From assembly GCA_964431075.1 (NCBI GenBank), contig CAYSID010000003.1, positions 1-55,126 of the forward strand: 55,126 bases of DNA, read 5' to 3'. How positions within the stretch are numbered: position 1 is the stretch's first letter; each line of letters starts with the position of its first letter. The position numbers and the translations under genes are program-made. Origin of the DNA: CAYHSW01 sp964431075. GTDB lineage: Bacteria; Patescibacteriota; Microgenomatia; JAMCZE01. Positions 1-8,296 of this stretch are shown piece after piece. The notes beneath the pieces are model-generated. The model saw only the letters and a program-made list of their open reading frames with translations, made no database searches and was not told the DNA's origin.

Positions 1-2
1 GG

Positions 3-335
3 AAATATTTTAATGCCCGCACCCGCCGAACCTTACCTTATTTTGCTCCTTTTAAACGGGGGGTTTGTACCGTGGTTAAAACTATGACGCCAAAAAAACC
101 AAACTCGGCTTTGCGAAAAGTTGCCCGGGTCCGATTGTCAAATAAACAGGAAGTGACGGCTTATATCCAAGGAATTGGTCACGAGCTGGCGGAACACTCG
201 ATTGTAATGGTAAGGGGCGGGCGGGTTAGAGATTTGCCGGGGGTAAAGTACCACATTGTTCGGGGTAAATTTGATACCACGGGTGTAAAATCAAGAAAAC
301 AAAGCCGTTCAAAATATGGAGCAAAGAAAACATAA
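3..335 (+). CDS. rpsL: 30S ribosomal protein S12, 5' end missing
   Basis: S12 lines the decoding centre of the 30S subunit. The window opens inside the gene. The frame is open back to base 3, and the codons before the GTG at 72 read KRGVCTVV, the conserved segment that precedes TPKKPNSALRKVARVRL in S12. That GTG is therefore an internal valine, not the start. About 110 codons are visible out of a usual 123 to 137, so only the N-terminal tip is missing. The block RGGRVRDLPGVKYHIVRG carries the aspartate that is methylthiolated in many bacteria. It heads a classical str order (rpsL, rpsG, fusA, tuf), with rpsG starting 2 bases after its stop. Confidence 0.95.
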   Translation, partial: KYFNARTRRTLPYFAPFKRGVCTVVKTMTPKKPNSALRKVARVRLSNKQEVTAYIQGIGHELAEHSIVMVRGGRVRDLPGVKYHIVRGKFDTTGVKSRKQSRSKYGAKKT

Positions 336-337
336 AT

Positions 338-820
338 ATGCCACGTTCTAAAAAAATTAAAAAAATAGTTTTAGCCGGGGATCCGGTTTATAACAGCAGG
401 TTGTTGGCTAAATTTATCAATAAAGTTATGCGTGGTGGGCAGAAGCAGGCCGCGGCTAAGGAAGTGTACCGGTTTTTAGAAATAATCAAAGCCAAACTGC
501 CTCAAGAGGAGCCGGTGAAAGTTTTTGAAACTGTTTTGTCGCTGGTTGCCCCAAAAATGGAAGTCCGGTCGCGCCGGGTAGGCGGGGCCTCTTACATGGT
601 TCCGGCCGAGGTTCGGGGGGAACGTAAAGGTCATTTGGCCATGCGCTGGCTTATTGATGCCGCCCGTGCCCGGTCGAATAAAGAATTTCATACTTTTGGA
701 GAAAAATTGGCCGCGGAATTTGTTGACGCCAAAAATGGTTTAGGCAATGCGGTTAAAAAACGGGACAATATGCAAAAAATGGCCGAAGCCAACAGAGCCT
801 TCAGCCACTTGAGATGGTAA
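338..820 (+). CDS. rpsG: 30S ribosomal protein S7
   Basis: S7 nucleates assembly of the 30S head by binding 16S rRNA and contacts E-site tRNA. The product is 160 residues, close to the family norm of about 156. It starts MPRSKKIKKI and holds the conserved run VRSRRVGGASYMVP and later RWLIDAARARSN. The ATG lies 2 bases after the rpsL stop, so translation is probably coupled. No Shine-Dalgarno site is visible. In many bacteria S7 represses its own operon. No repressor-binding structure can be recognised in the 2-base gap. Confidence 0.97.
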   Translation: MPRSKKIKKIVLAGDPVYNSRLLAKFINKVMRGGQKQAAAKEVYRFLEIIKAKLPQEEPVKVFETVLSLVAPKMEVRSRRVGGASYMVPAEVRGERKGHLAMRWLIDAARARSNKEFHTFGEKLAAEFVDAKNGLGNAVKKRDNMQKMAEANRAFSHLRW

Positions 821-843
821 CTCCAAATTAATTTAGTTATTTT

Positions 844-2961
844 ATGGCTGATACAACTAAAACATTAAACAGAAAATTGTCGCTGGATAAAGTGCGAAAC
901 ATTGGGATTATTGCCCATATCGATGCGGGTAAAACCACCACTACCGAACGGATTTTATATTACACCGGCAAATCCTATAAAATCGGGGATATTGATGAAG
1001 GTAATACCCAGATGGACTGGATGACCCAGGAACGGGAACGGGGTATAACGATCGTTTCCGCGGCCACGACCACTTTCTGGAAAGATTTTCGGATCAATAT
1101 TATTGACACTCCCGGCCACGTTGATTTTACTGCCGAAGTTGAGCGGTCGCTGCGGGTCCTAGACGGCGCGGTTACGATTTTAGACGCCGAAGAGACGGTT
1201 CAATCACAGACGGAAACAGTCTGGCGTCAGGCGGACAAGTATAAAGTTCCGCGAATTGTTTTTGTCAATAAAATTGACAAACTCGGGGCTAATTTTTACA
1301 AAACTGTGGAGGCGGTCAAACAGCGGCTCGGGGTTAAACCGGCCGTTATGGTATTACCGATTGGGGTGGAAAACACTTTTGTTGGGGTATATGACCTGCT
1401 AAATGAGGAAAGCGTTATTTGGGGGGGTGACGAACTCGGAGCTAAATTTGAAATAAAAAAAGAAATTCCTTCCCAATTAAGCCCTGATGATGTTAAAAAA
1501 TATCGCGATTTATTGGTGGAAGTTATCTCCGAAACAGATGACAAGTTAATGGAAAAATATTTGAATGCCGAGGTGCCGTCAGTCGACGAGCTAAAAGCCG
1601 CTCTTCGAGCCGCGGTCATTGCTTATAAATTAGTCCCTATCTACACCGGAACCAGTCTACGAAATAAAGGAGTTCAGCCGCTCCTTGACGCCGTGGTTGA
1701 TTATTTACCCTCCCCGCTTGATCGTGGGGTGGTTCACGGCACTAATCCCAAAACGAACACCGAGGAAGAAAGAAAGTCAGATAATTCCGAACCGTTTTGC
1801 GGATTAGCTTTTAAAATCCAACTGGATCCCCATGTTGGCAAACTTTATTACGTTCGGATCTATAGCGGAACTTTGAAAGCCGGGTCTTACTTATTTAATA
1901 TTTCTAAGGGTCAACAGGAGCGTATTTCCCGGCTGTTACTCATGCACGCCAATCAGCGGGAAGAAATTGAAGAGGCCTACGCCGGGGAAATTGTGGCGGT
2001 GGTGGGGTTGAAGGACACCAGAACGGGAGACACTTTGTGCGATCCGGACCATCCGATTTTACTTGAAGGTATTACTTTTCCTGAACCGGTAATTTCATTG
2101 GCGATTGAACCAAAGACTAAGTCTGATCAGGAAAAACTATCCTACGCCCTGCAACGGGTGATGGAAGAGGATCCGACGATCAAAGTTAAAAGTAATCAGG
2201 AAACGGGACAGACGATTATTTCCGGAGTCGGTGAATTACAGTTGGAAGTTTGGGTTCGGCGGATGAAAGAGGAAATGCAGGTGGATACTAACGTCGGCGC
2301 CCCCCAAGTGGCTTATAAAGAAACAATCAAACACGAAGCTACTGGTGAAGGGAAGTATATCCGGCAGACCGGAGGACGTGGACAGTACGGCCATGTTCTT
2401 TTGCGGGTCGAACCAAAGAATCGCGGTGAAGGTTGGGAATTTGTCAATCAAATAAAGGGCGGCGCCGTCCCTTCAGAATTTATTCCCTCTGTTGAGAGGG
2501 GTTCGCACGAAGCTTGCAATAATGGCGTTTTGGCGGGGTATCCTTTGACTGATATCAAAGTCACTTTTTACGACGGGTCATATCACGATGTTGATTCTTC
2601 TGATGTGGCCTTCCAAATTGCCGGGAGTATGGCTCTACAGACGGCAGTAAAAAATGCCGATTTGGTTTTACTTGAGCCAATTATGAAGGTCGAAGTGACC
2701 ACTCCCGATGAGTTTATGGGGGATATTATCGGCGATTTGTCTGCCAAAAGATCACAAATTTTGGGGACTTCGCAGCGGGCTAATGCCACAATTATTGTGG
2801 CTCTTGTCCCGCTGGCGGAACTGTCCGGTTATGCCACTAAACTGCGAAGCATGTCCCAAGGCCGCGCCTCTCATTACATGGAACCGTCCCATTACGAGGA
2901 AGTTCCCAAAAATATCCAGGATGCAATAGTTGCCAAGGTCGGGACGTTGCGACAGGGGTAA
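844..2961 (+). CDS. fusA: Elongation factor G
   Basis: EF-G is the translocase GTPase that moves tRNAs and mRNA through the ribosome and, with RRF, recycles it. The 705-residue product has the full domain set. The G1 motif AHIDAGKTT is near residue 25, RERGITI marks switch I, DTPGHVDF is G3, and NKIDKLGA is G4. Domain IV and V signatures such as GRGQYGHV and a C-terminal GYATKLRSMSQGRA block are present. It follows rpsG by 23 bases and precedes tuf, the standard str arrangement. Length and motifs match canonical EF-G rather than the mitochondrial-like EF-G2 or tetracycline-protection proteins. Confidence 0.97.
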   Translation: MADTTKTLNRKLSLDKVRNIGIIAHIDAGKTTTTERILYYTGKSYKIGDIDEGNTQMDWMTQERERGITIVSAATTTFWKDFRINIIDTPGHVDFTAEVERSLRVLDGAVTILDAEETVQSQTETVWRQADKYKVPRIVFVNKIDKLGANFYKTVEAVKQRLGVKPAVMVLPIGVENTFVGVYDLLNEESVIWGGDELGAKFEIKKEIPSQLSPDDVKKYRDLLVEVISETDDKLMEKYLNAEVPSVDELKAALRAAVIAYKLVPIYTGTSLRNKGVQPLLDAVVDYLPSPLDRGVVHGTNPKTNTEEERKSDNSEPFCGLAFKIQLDPHVGKLYYVRIYSGTLKAGSYLFNISKGQQERISRLLLMHANQREEIEEAYAGEIVAVVGLKDTRTGDTLCDPDHPILLEGITFPEPVISLAIEPKTKSDQEKLSYALQRVMEEDPTIKVKSNQETGQTIISGVGELQLEVWVRRMKEEMQVDTNVGAPQVAYKETIKHEATGEGKYIRQTGGRGQYGHVLLRVEPKNRGEGWEFVNQIKGGAVPSEFIPSVERGSHEACNNGVLAGYPLTDIKVTFYDGSYHDVDSSDVAFQIAGSMALQTAVKNADLVLLEPIMKVEVTTPDEFMGDIIGDLSAKRSQILGTSQRANATIIVALVPLAELSGYATKLRSMSQGRASHYMEPSHYEEVPKNIQDAIVAKVGTLRQG

Positions 2962-2969
2962 ATTGCCTC

Positions 2970-2997
2970 TTGCATAAAAATATTTATTTTGTAAAAT
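2970..2997 (+). promoter_or_regulatory. Probable promoter for tuf
   Basis: TTGCAT (2970-2975) and TAAAAT (2992-2997) are 16 bases apart. The predicted start of transcription near 3004 leaves a leader of about 16 bases before the tuf ATG at 3020. The -10 overlaps a hairpin (TTTATTTT then AAAATAAA, about 2983-3000), so it could instead be part of a weak intergenic structure. Confidence 0.45.
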
Positions 2998-3019
2998 AAA
3001 AAGGTCAAATAAAACATAT

Positions 3020-4222
3020 ATGGCAGATCAAGCAAAATTTCAAAGAACCAAGCCGCATGTCAACATTGGAACTATTGGTCATGTCGATCATGGTAAAACT
3101 TCCCTGACTGCTGCGATTGCCACAGTTCTTTCCAAAAAAGGTCTGGCTCAGGCTAAGAAGTACGAGGATATTGATAATGCCCCGGAAGAAAGGGCTCGCG
3201 GAGTTACGATCAACATTACTCACATTGAATACGAAACCGAAAAGCGGCATTATGCCCACGTGGATATGCCCGGTCACGCCGATTTCATTAAAAATATGAT
3301 TACTGGCGCCGCTCAGGTTGATGGCGCGATCCTTGTTGTTTCCGCCCCGGATGGTCCCATGGCTCAAACCCGGGAACATCTTTTACTGGCAAAACAAGTT
3401 AATGTTCCGGCGATTGTAGTCTTTTTGAATAAAGTTGACATGTTGACTGGTTCCGATCAGGACAAGAAAGAAATGTTGGAGCTTGTGGAGGTTGAGGTCC
3501 GGGAGATGTTAACCAAGTACGGGTATGATGGAGAAAAAGCGCCGGTTATTGCCGGTTCCGCAACAAAGGCTTCCGAAGGTGATGCCGAATATGAAGCTAA
3601 GATTATGGATTTGATGAACGCGGTTGATGATTTTATCCCGACTCCGGTTCGGGAGCTGGATAAACCGTTTTTGATGCCGGTGGAGGATGTTTTTTCTATT
3701 AAGGGCCGGGGGACGGTGGTAACGGGAAGGATTGATCGCGGGGTTTGCCATGTTAACGAGGAAATGGAAATTGTGGGACTTAAAGCTACCCAAAAAACAG
3801 TCGTTACCGGGGTGGAAATGTTTAGAAAACAGCTTGACGAAGGGCAGGCCGGGGATAACGTCGGGTTGTTGCTTAGGGGAGTAGAAAAAGATCAGGTTGA
3901 AAGAGGTCAAGTTATTGCCAAACCCGGCTCGATTACTCCCCATACCGAATTTGAGGCCCAGGTTTACATTCTGACCAAGGAGGAAGGCGGAAGGCATACT
4001 CCGTTCTTCTCCGGCTATCGACCGCAGTTCTATATTCGAACCACTGATGTTACTGGCGAGGTTACCCTACAGGAAGGCGTGGAAATGGTCATGCCCGGTG
4101 ATGACGCCAAGATGAAAGTGAAACTTATTTCCCCAGTGGCTCTTGAAGACGGAATGAGATTTGCCATTCGCGAAGGCGGCAAGACCGTCGGCGCGGGAGT
4201 TGTGACTAAGATTATCGCTTAG
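3020..4222 (+). CDS. tuf: Elongation factor Tu
   Basis: EF-Tu delivers aminoacyl-tRNA to the ribosomal A site in a GTP-dependent step. The 400-residue product has GHVDHGKTSL (P-loop), a PEERARGVTIN switch I, G3 in the form DMPGHADF and NKVD as G4. GRGTVVTGRIDRG marks domain 2, and domain 3 follows. G3 has methionine where most bacteria have cysteine (DCPGHAD), a tolerated change. A 58-base gap separates it from fusA and may hold its own promoter. It is followed by a palindromic repeat and rpsJ. Confidence 0.98.
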   Translation: MADQAKFQRTKPHVNIGTIGHVDHGKTSLTAAIATVLSKKGLAQAKKYEDIDNAPEERARGVTINITHIEYETEKRHYAHVDMPGHADFIKNMITGAAQVDGAILVVSAPDGPMAQTREHLLLAKQVNVPAIVVFLNKVDMLTGSDQDKKEMLELVEVEVREMLTKYGYDGEKAPVIAGSATKASEGDAEYEAKIMDLMNAVDDFIPTPVRELDKPFLMPVEDVFSIKGRGTVVTGRIDRGVCHVNEEMEIVGLKATQKTVVTGVEMFRKQLDEGQAGDNVGLLLRGVEKDQVERGQVIAKPGSITPHTEFEAQVYILTKEEGGRHTPFFSGYRPQFYIRTTDVTGEVTLQEGVEMVMPGDDAKMKVKLISPVALEDGMRFAIREGGKTVGAGVVTKIIA

Positions 4223-4242
4223 CCTGCCTGCCGGCAGGTAGG
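4223..4242. repeat. 20-bp GC palindrome, intergenic copy (CCTGCC type)
   Basis: A near-perfect palindrome (CCTGCCTGCC then GGCAGGTAGG, one mismatched pair) lies directly after the tuf stop. The same element, perfectly symmetric, is inside copA at 29240-29259. It lacks a T-run, so it is not a standard terminator, although it could form a stable hairpin at the tuf 3' end. Confidence 0.85.
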
Positions 4243-4256
4243 TTTCTTGCACATTT

Positions 4257-4565
4257 ATGCCTAAAGGTCGAATTCGCGTCAGGTTAAAAGCTTATGATGG
4301 CCGCGTTTTGGATGCGGCTTGTCAGACGATTCTTGATGCGGCCATCCGTACCGGTGCCAAGATCTCCGGGCCAATTCCCCTACCTACGGATAAATCCTTA
4401 ATCACCGTCGGCCAGTCTCCTTTTACGGACAAAGACTCTCAGGAGCATTTCCAAATAACCGTTCATAAACGCCTCATCGACATCATCGAACCTACCGACA
4501 AAACCATTGATACTCTCATGCATCTCGAACTTCCCGCTGGTGTTGATATTGAGATAAAGATGTAA
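4257..4565 (+). CDS. rpsJ: 30S ribosomal protein S10
   Basis: S10 is a head protein of the 30S subunit and, in many bacteria, the NusE antitermination factor. The 102-residue product matches the family in length. It shows the conserved pattern RIRVRLKAYDGRVLD, GPIPLPTDK, and a C-terminal run ending in ELPAGVDIEIKM. It begins 34 bases after tuf. It normally heads the S10 operon, but here an unrelated ATPase gene with its own promoter separates it from rplC, so it is probably transcribed with tuf. Confidence 0.96.
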   Translation: MPKGRIRVRLKAYDGRVLDAACQTILDAAIRTGAKISGPIPLPTDKSLITVGQSPFTDKDSQEHFQITVHKRLIDIIEPTDKTIDTLMHLELPAGVDIEIKM

Positions 4566-4619
4566 TATAGTTCCCTCGACAAGCCGGATTATTCGTGCCT
4601 GAGTTTGGAAAAGTTTTCA

Positions 4620-4648
4620 TTGACAGTGAAGACTTTTTGTGATACCAT
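4620..4648 (+). promoter_or_regulatory. Promoter of the AAA/DUF4143 gene
   Basis: A perfect TTGACA (4620-4625), a 17-base spacer and an extended -10 TGATACCAT (4640-4648). The expected transcription start falls on the A of the ATG at 4655, so the mRNA would be leaderless. No ribosome-binding site is present. Confidence 0.75.
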
Positions 4649-4654
4649 TTCATT

Positions 4655-5902
4655 ATGGGTGAAAATAATTTAGTTCCTTTAAATAGAGAAATTTTATCGA
4701 CTGTTTTATTGGAGCAGTCAGAATTTTTAGAAAAAAAAGATTTAGGAGTCGAAAGAGAGGCGTTAAAGATTGTTAAAAAAAACCTTAAAACCTCCTATGC
4801 TATTGTTATTTCTGGTTTGCGGCGGGTTGGAAAATCAACTCTTTTAGCACAAATTGCCAGAAATTTTTATAAAAATAAGTATTATTTTGTGAATTTCGAA
4901 GATGAACGATTGCAAAATTTCAGAGTAGAAGATTTTAATATTCTCCACGAAGTTTTGATAAGCTTGTTTGGTGAAAAAAAAGTTTTTATTTTGGATGAAA
5001 TACAAAATATTTCCGGTTGGGAGCGATTTGTTCGCCGAATGATAGATAACGGTTACAAATTTTATCTAACCGGGTCCAACGCTTCGCTTTTAAGCAAGGA
5101 ATTAGGCACAAAACTTACCGGTCGGTATCTACCAATTGAACTTTTGCCATTTTCCTTCGGTGAATATCTGCTATTTTTTAAAATAAATTTGCCAACAAAA
5201 GACATATTAACCACGATTGAAAAAGGGAGATTAAATAAAGCCTTAGACGACTATTTAATTAGTGGCGGAATTCCCGATCATCTTAAAAACCCAAAATCTG
5301 GTTGGCCAGAGATTTTATATAACGATGTTTTGTTTCGCGATGTGGTTGCCCGTTACCAGATAGAAGAAGTGAAAGCCATAAAAGAACTAAGTTTTTATCT
5401 TTTGAGCCATATTTCGTGCTTAATTTCCTTTAACAAATTAAAAAATTTATTAAAACTTGGAAGTGTCAACACGGTTAAATCATATATTGATTATTTAGAA
5501 TCGGCATGGCTCATTTTTGCAATCAATAGATATGATTATTCAGTTAAACGACAGCAGATTGCCAACAAGAAAGTGTACGCGATTGACAGCGGGTTGGTAA
5601 AATCAGTAGCTTTCTCTTTTTCCCCTGACAGGGGACGATTTCTGGAGAATCTCGTTTTTCTACAATTGGTCAGAAATTGCGAGGGAATTTATTATTATAA
5701 GACCGAATCTGAAAAGGAAGTTGATTTTTATTTACCCAAAGAAAAACAACTAATTCAAGTTTGTCTGGATGCATCGAATCAAGAAACTAAAGATAGGGAA
5801 ATAACAGCCCTTTTGGAAGCCGCACGGGAGTTAAACACTAATAAAACTCTCCTGATTACCCGGGACAACGTGATTTCGTGGTTGCTTTCAGGCAAGATCT
5901 GA
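4655..5902 (+). CDS. AAA ATPase with DUF4143 domain, inserted in the S10 cluster
   Basis: A 415-residue protein of the AAA_14/DUF4143 family, whose cellular role is unknown. The Walker A motif GLRRVGKST is near residue 54 and the Walker B FILDEIQ near residue 110. TGSNASLL and LTGRYLPIELLPFSFGEYL mark the sensor region. The C-terminal half carries the DUF4143 part with E-N-L-V-F, EVDFYL and LIQVC, a layout like the PD-(D/E)XK nuclease fold. It sits between rpsJ and rplC, has its own strong promoter, and is visibly richer in A/T and oligo-A than its ribosomal neighbours. It is therefore probably a late insertion. The family often travels as a lone mobile accessory gene. A toxin-like or DNA-related role is possible but not shown here. 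Confidence 0.88.
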   Translation: MGENNLVPLNREILSTVLLEQSEFLEKKDLGVEREALKIVKKNLKTSYAIVISGLRRVGKSTLLAQIARNFYKNKYYFVNFEDERLQNFRVEDFNILHEVLISLFGEKKVFILDEIQNISGWERFVRRMIDNGYKFYLTGSNASLLSKELGTKLTGRYLPIELLPFSFGEYLLFFKINLPTKDILTTIEKGRLNKALDDYLISGGIPDHLKNPKSGWPEILYNDVLFRDVVARYQIEEVKAIKELSFYLLSHISCLISFNKLKNLLKLGSVNTVKSYIDYLESAWLIFAINRYDYSVKRQQIANKKVYAIDSGLVKSVAFSFSPDRGRFLENLVFLQLVRNCEGIYYYKTESEKEVDFYLPKEKQLIQVCLDASNQETKDREITALLEAARELNTNKTLLITRDNVISWLLSGKI

Positions 5903-5910
5903 TATATAAT
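5882..5910 (+). promoter_or_regulatory. Promoter of the rplC ribosomal operon
   Basis: TTGCTT (5882-5887), a 17-base spacer and a consensus TATAAT (5905-5910). It overlaps the end of the ATPase gene. The predicted start near 5917 would give an untranslated leader of about 79 bases before rplC, unusually long for this window. Confidence 0.7.
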
Positions 5911-5916
5911 CAAAGT

Positions 5917-5995
5917 CAATGTTAGTTAGCCCTAAACTCTCTAACTAGAAGTTTTTGGATGTAGGGATTATGTCCCGCAGCCGCGGGATTTTTTT
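5917..5995 (+). promoter_or_regulatory. Structured rplC leader with terminator: candidate attenuator
   Basis: Three hairpins can be drawn. The first is TAGTTAG (5923-5929) with CTAACTA (5941-5947). The second is GGGA (5964-5967) with TCCC (5973-5976). The third is TCCCGC (5973-5978) with GCGGGA (5983-5988), followed by seven T (5989-5995). The second and third use the same TCCC and exclude each other. The third is a textbook Rho-independent terminator, and its T-run ends at the base before the rplC ATG. S10 operons in other bacteria are feedback-regulated by L4 through an attenuating leader; similar control is inferred here. Confidence 0.65.
5973..5995 (+). terminator. Rho-independent terminator directly before rplC
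   Basis: A 6-bp stem (TCCCGC/GCGGGA), a 4-base loop AGCC and a run of seven T. It could simply end transcription of the upstream ATPase gene. However, rplC has no promoter between this hairpin and its ATG, so its transcripts must pass through it. Confidence 0.75.
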
Positions 5996-6568
5996 ATGGA
6001 CTCGATTTACGGATTTAAAATAAAACAAGACCAGTCTTATACGCCGGCGGGCGTACGCATTCCTGTCACTCATATCAAAGTTGAACCTAACGTGGTGATT
6101 GGTAAGGATTTAGTGGCTTTCGGTCACAAAAAGAAGGTTTCCAAACCTTGGCAGGGATTGATTAATAAGCTCACAGATAAGATTTCCCCGCGATTTATGA
6201 AAAAATTAGTGACGGAAAAAAATGTCGGAGAAAAAATACAAATCTCCGACGTTTTTACGGTTGGGGACGATGTTAAAGTAACCGGAATTTCCAAAGGTAA
6301 GGGTTTTGCCGGCGGGGTTAAAAGGCATGGTTTCAAAGGCGGTCCAAAAACGCATGGGCAATCGGATCGGCAAAGAGGACCGGGATCAATTGGTCAGACA
6401 ACCACTCCGGGCCGGGTTTACAAAGGTAAAAGGATGGCTGGACACATGGGGGGTGACCAGGTAACTACCCGCAATCTTAAAGTTATTGCTATTTCGGATA
6501 ATTTATTAATTGTCAAAGGTCTCGTTCCCGGTCCCAAGGGGGGATTGGTTAAAATTACAAAGATATGA
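5996..6568 (+). CDS. rplC: 50S ribosomal protein L3
   Basis: L3 binds the 3' domain of 23S rRNA near the peptidyl transferase centre and starts 50S assembly. The product is 190 residues, shorter than the usual 205 to 220. The loop GVKRHGFKGGPKTHGQS, the methylated-glutamine segment GSIGQTTTPGRV and GHMGGDQVTTRN are all intact. The ATG directly follows a terminator T-run, so there is no room for a Shine-Dalgarno site. It is the first gene of the large ribosomal unit and overlaps rplD by 4 bases (ATGA). Confidence 0.96.
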   Translation: MDSIYGFKIKQDQSYTPAGVRIPVTHIKVEPNVVIGKDLVAFGHKKKVSKPWQGLINKLTDKISPRFMKKLVTEKNVGEKIQISDVFTVGDDVKVTGISKGKGFAGGVKRHGFKGGPKTHGQSDRQRGPGSIGQTTTPGRVYKGKRMAGHMGGDQVTTRNLKVIAISDNLLIVKGLVPGPKGGLVKITKI

Positions 6569-7179
6569 AAATAATTGAAGATTATAAATTAAACAAGGAC
6601 CGAATGGAAGAAGTCAGTCCGAAATTATTAGCGCAGGCTGTTCGTGTTTACCGGGCTAATCAAAGACAAGGGACTTCGGGGACCAAGACCCGGTCTCAAG
6701 TGGCCGGCACCAACAAAAAAATGTACAAACAAAAAGGTACCGGGCATGCCCGGCATTCCGATGCTAAAGCTCCAATTTTTGTCGGCGGTGGAGTGGCTCA
6801 CGGTCCAAAACGCCGGAATTGTTCTTTAGAACTGTCGCAAAAGATGAAACAGCTGGCGGTTAAGGGAGCCTTATTTTTGAAAAATAAAGAAAAGAAGGTT
6901 ATAACGGTTTCCGGCCTGGCAAAATTGTCCGGCAAGACTAAAGAACTGGCGGTATTCTTGCAAAGAATTAGGGCAAGGGGGGAAAGGGCGAGTGCTTTAA
7001 TTGTCACTAATAAAATATTAAAAAATGTTTACCAGGCGGCGAGAAATATTCAAAATGTCAAAGTTTTCCCGGTGACGGATTTGAATGTTTTGGAAATTAT
7101 GAAGGCGAAGATGATTTTGTGGGATGAGGAAATAGACATTGAAGGCAAAGAGAAAAAGGCGAAAAGTAAAAAAGCATGA
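6565..7179 (+). CDS. rplD: 50S ribosomal protein L4
   Basis: L4 lines the polypeptide exit tunnel and, in enterobacteria, represses the S10 operon. The product has 204 residues. The tunnel-loop segment is recognisable as GTSGTKTRSQVAGTNKK and KGTGHARH, followed by APIFVGGGVAHGPKRR, with an acidic then lysine-rich tail. The start overlaps the rplC stop by 4 bases. If the leader before rplC is an L4-type control element, this product would be the candidate effector; that is inference from other bacteria. Confidence 0.96.
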   Translation: MKIIEDYKLNKDRMEEVSPKLLAQAVRVYRANQRQGTSGTKTRSQVAGTNKKMYKQKGTGHARHSDAKAPIFVGGGVAHGPKRRNCSLELSQKMKQLAVKGALFLKNKEKKVITVSGLAKLSGKTKELAVFLQRIRARGERASALIVTNKILKNVYQAARNIQNVKVFPVTDLNVLEIMKAKMILWDEEIDIEGKEKKAKSKKA

Positions 7180-7475
7180 ACATATTAATTAAACCAATTA
7201 TTACGGAAAAGGCGATGAAGGATGCCGCGGCCGGTAAATTTACATTTGCGGTTCTAAAAACCGCTGACAAGAACAAGATTGCCGCGGAAGTCAAAGAGCA
7301 ATTTAAGGTAAATGTCATTGGCGTTTCCACAACCATTGTTAAGGGTCGGCGGCTTCGGGTGGGGAAAAGACGAATCAAAGTTCCTGAATCGGCTTGGAAA
7401 AAGGCCGTTGTTCAGTTAAAAAAGGGAGAAACAATTTCTTTATTTGATATCCAAGGAGGAAACACGAATGCTTAA
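7176..7475 (+). CDS. rplW: 50S ribosomal protein L23
   Basis: L23 sits at the tunnel exit and docks trigger factor, SRP and the Sec translocon. The 99-residue product begins MNILIKPIITEKAM, the family's characteristic start. It contains VNTT-type residues in the form VIGVSTTIVKGRRLRVGKR. The start overlaps rplD by 4 bases, and the 3' end overlaps rplB by 8 bases. Confidence 0.95.
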   Translation: MNILIKPIITEKAMKDAAAGKFTFAVLKTADKNKIAAEVKEQFKVNVIGVSTTIVKGRRLRVGKRRIKVPESAWKKAVVQLKKGETISLFDIQGGNTNA

Positions 7476-8295
7476 AAGATTGTCTGGAGCAGCCAATAAC
7501 AGATTTGCTACGGGTTTAAATTATCGGGAAATCCTGACACAGCGGCGCCCGGAAAAATCACTATTGACTATCCTTAAAAAACGATCAGGACGGGACAATT
7601 CTGGCCATATCAGTTCCCGGCATATTGGCGGTCGGGGAAAACGGTATTACCGGATGGTTGACTTTCGTCGGGACAATGTCGGAGTGGCGGGCAGGGTTGT
7701 TAGTATCGAGTATGATCCCAACAGGACGGTTAACATCTGCTTGGTGCAATTTACTAATGGGGATAAAAGATACCTTTTGCGCCCGCAGGGATTAAATATC
7801 GGTGACTATGTTATGGCCGGTAAAGAAGCCGAAGTTAAACTCGGTAACGCTCTCCCTTTGTCACGGATTCCGGTCGGCCAGCCGGTTCACAACATTGAAT
7901 TAACCAAGGGTAAGGGGGGCCAGATTGTCCGGTCGGCGGGAGGTTTGGCGGTTGTTATGGCCCGGGATCGGGGTATGGTAACGGTCAAACTACCGTCGGG
8001 AGAGACGCGATTGATTAACGAGGAATGTTTCGCTACAATTGGCCAGCTGGACAACGTTGAGTGGAAAAATGTCGTTTTGGGTAAAGCCGGACGATCCCGG
8101 CATTTGGGGATAAGACCGCATGTTCGAGGGGTCGCGCAGAACCCTCGGACCCATCCTCATGGCGGTGGTGAGGGCCGGTCTGGCGAGGGAATGAAACAAC
8201 CTAAGACCCCGTGGGGGAAAAGAGCTCGGGGGGTCCGCACAAGAAATCCCAAGAAATATAGTAACAGAATGATTGTAAACAGAAGAAATAAATAA
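7468..8295 (+). CDS. rplB: 50S ribosomal protein L2
   Basis: L2 is a universal core protein needed for subunit joining and peptidyl transferase function. I place the start at the ATG at 7468 (MLKRLSGAANN), not at the in-frame codon at 7444. A strong AAGGAGG site lies 8 bases upstream, and this start gives 275 residues, the family norm. The residues RPHVRGVAQNPRTHPHGGGE hold the catalytically important histidine loop. The start overlaps the end of rplW by 8 bases (ATGCTTAA). Confidence 0.96.
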   Translation: MLKRLSGAANNRFATGLNYREILTQRRPEKSLLTILKKRSGRDNSGHISSRHIGGRGKRYYRMVDFRRDNVGVAGRVVSIEYDPNRTVNICLVQFTNGDKRYLLRPQGLNIGDYVMAGKEAEVKLGNALPLSRIPVGQPVHNIELTKGKGGQIVRSAGGLAVVMARDRGMVTVKLPSGETRLINEECFATIGQLDNVEWKNVVLGKAGRSRHLGIRPHVRGVAQNPRTHPHGGGEGRSGEGMKQPKTPWGKRARGVRTRNPKKYSNRMIVNRRNK

Positions 8296-8296
8296 T

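Noticed and set aside
72..335. GTG at 72 as the start of rpsL
   Set aside because: The frame is open upstream and encodes the conserved KRGVCT segment of S12, so the gene begins outside the window.
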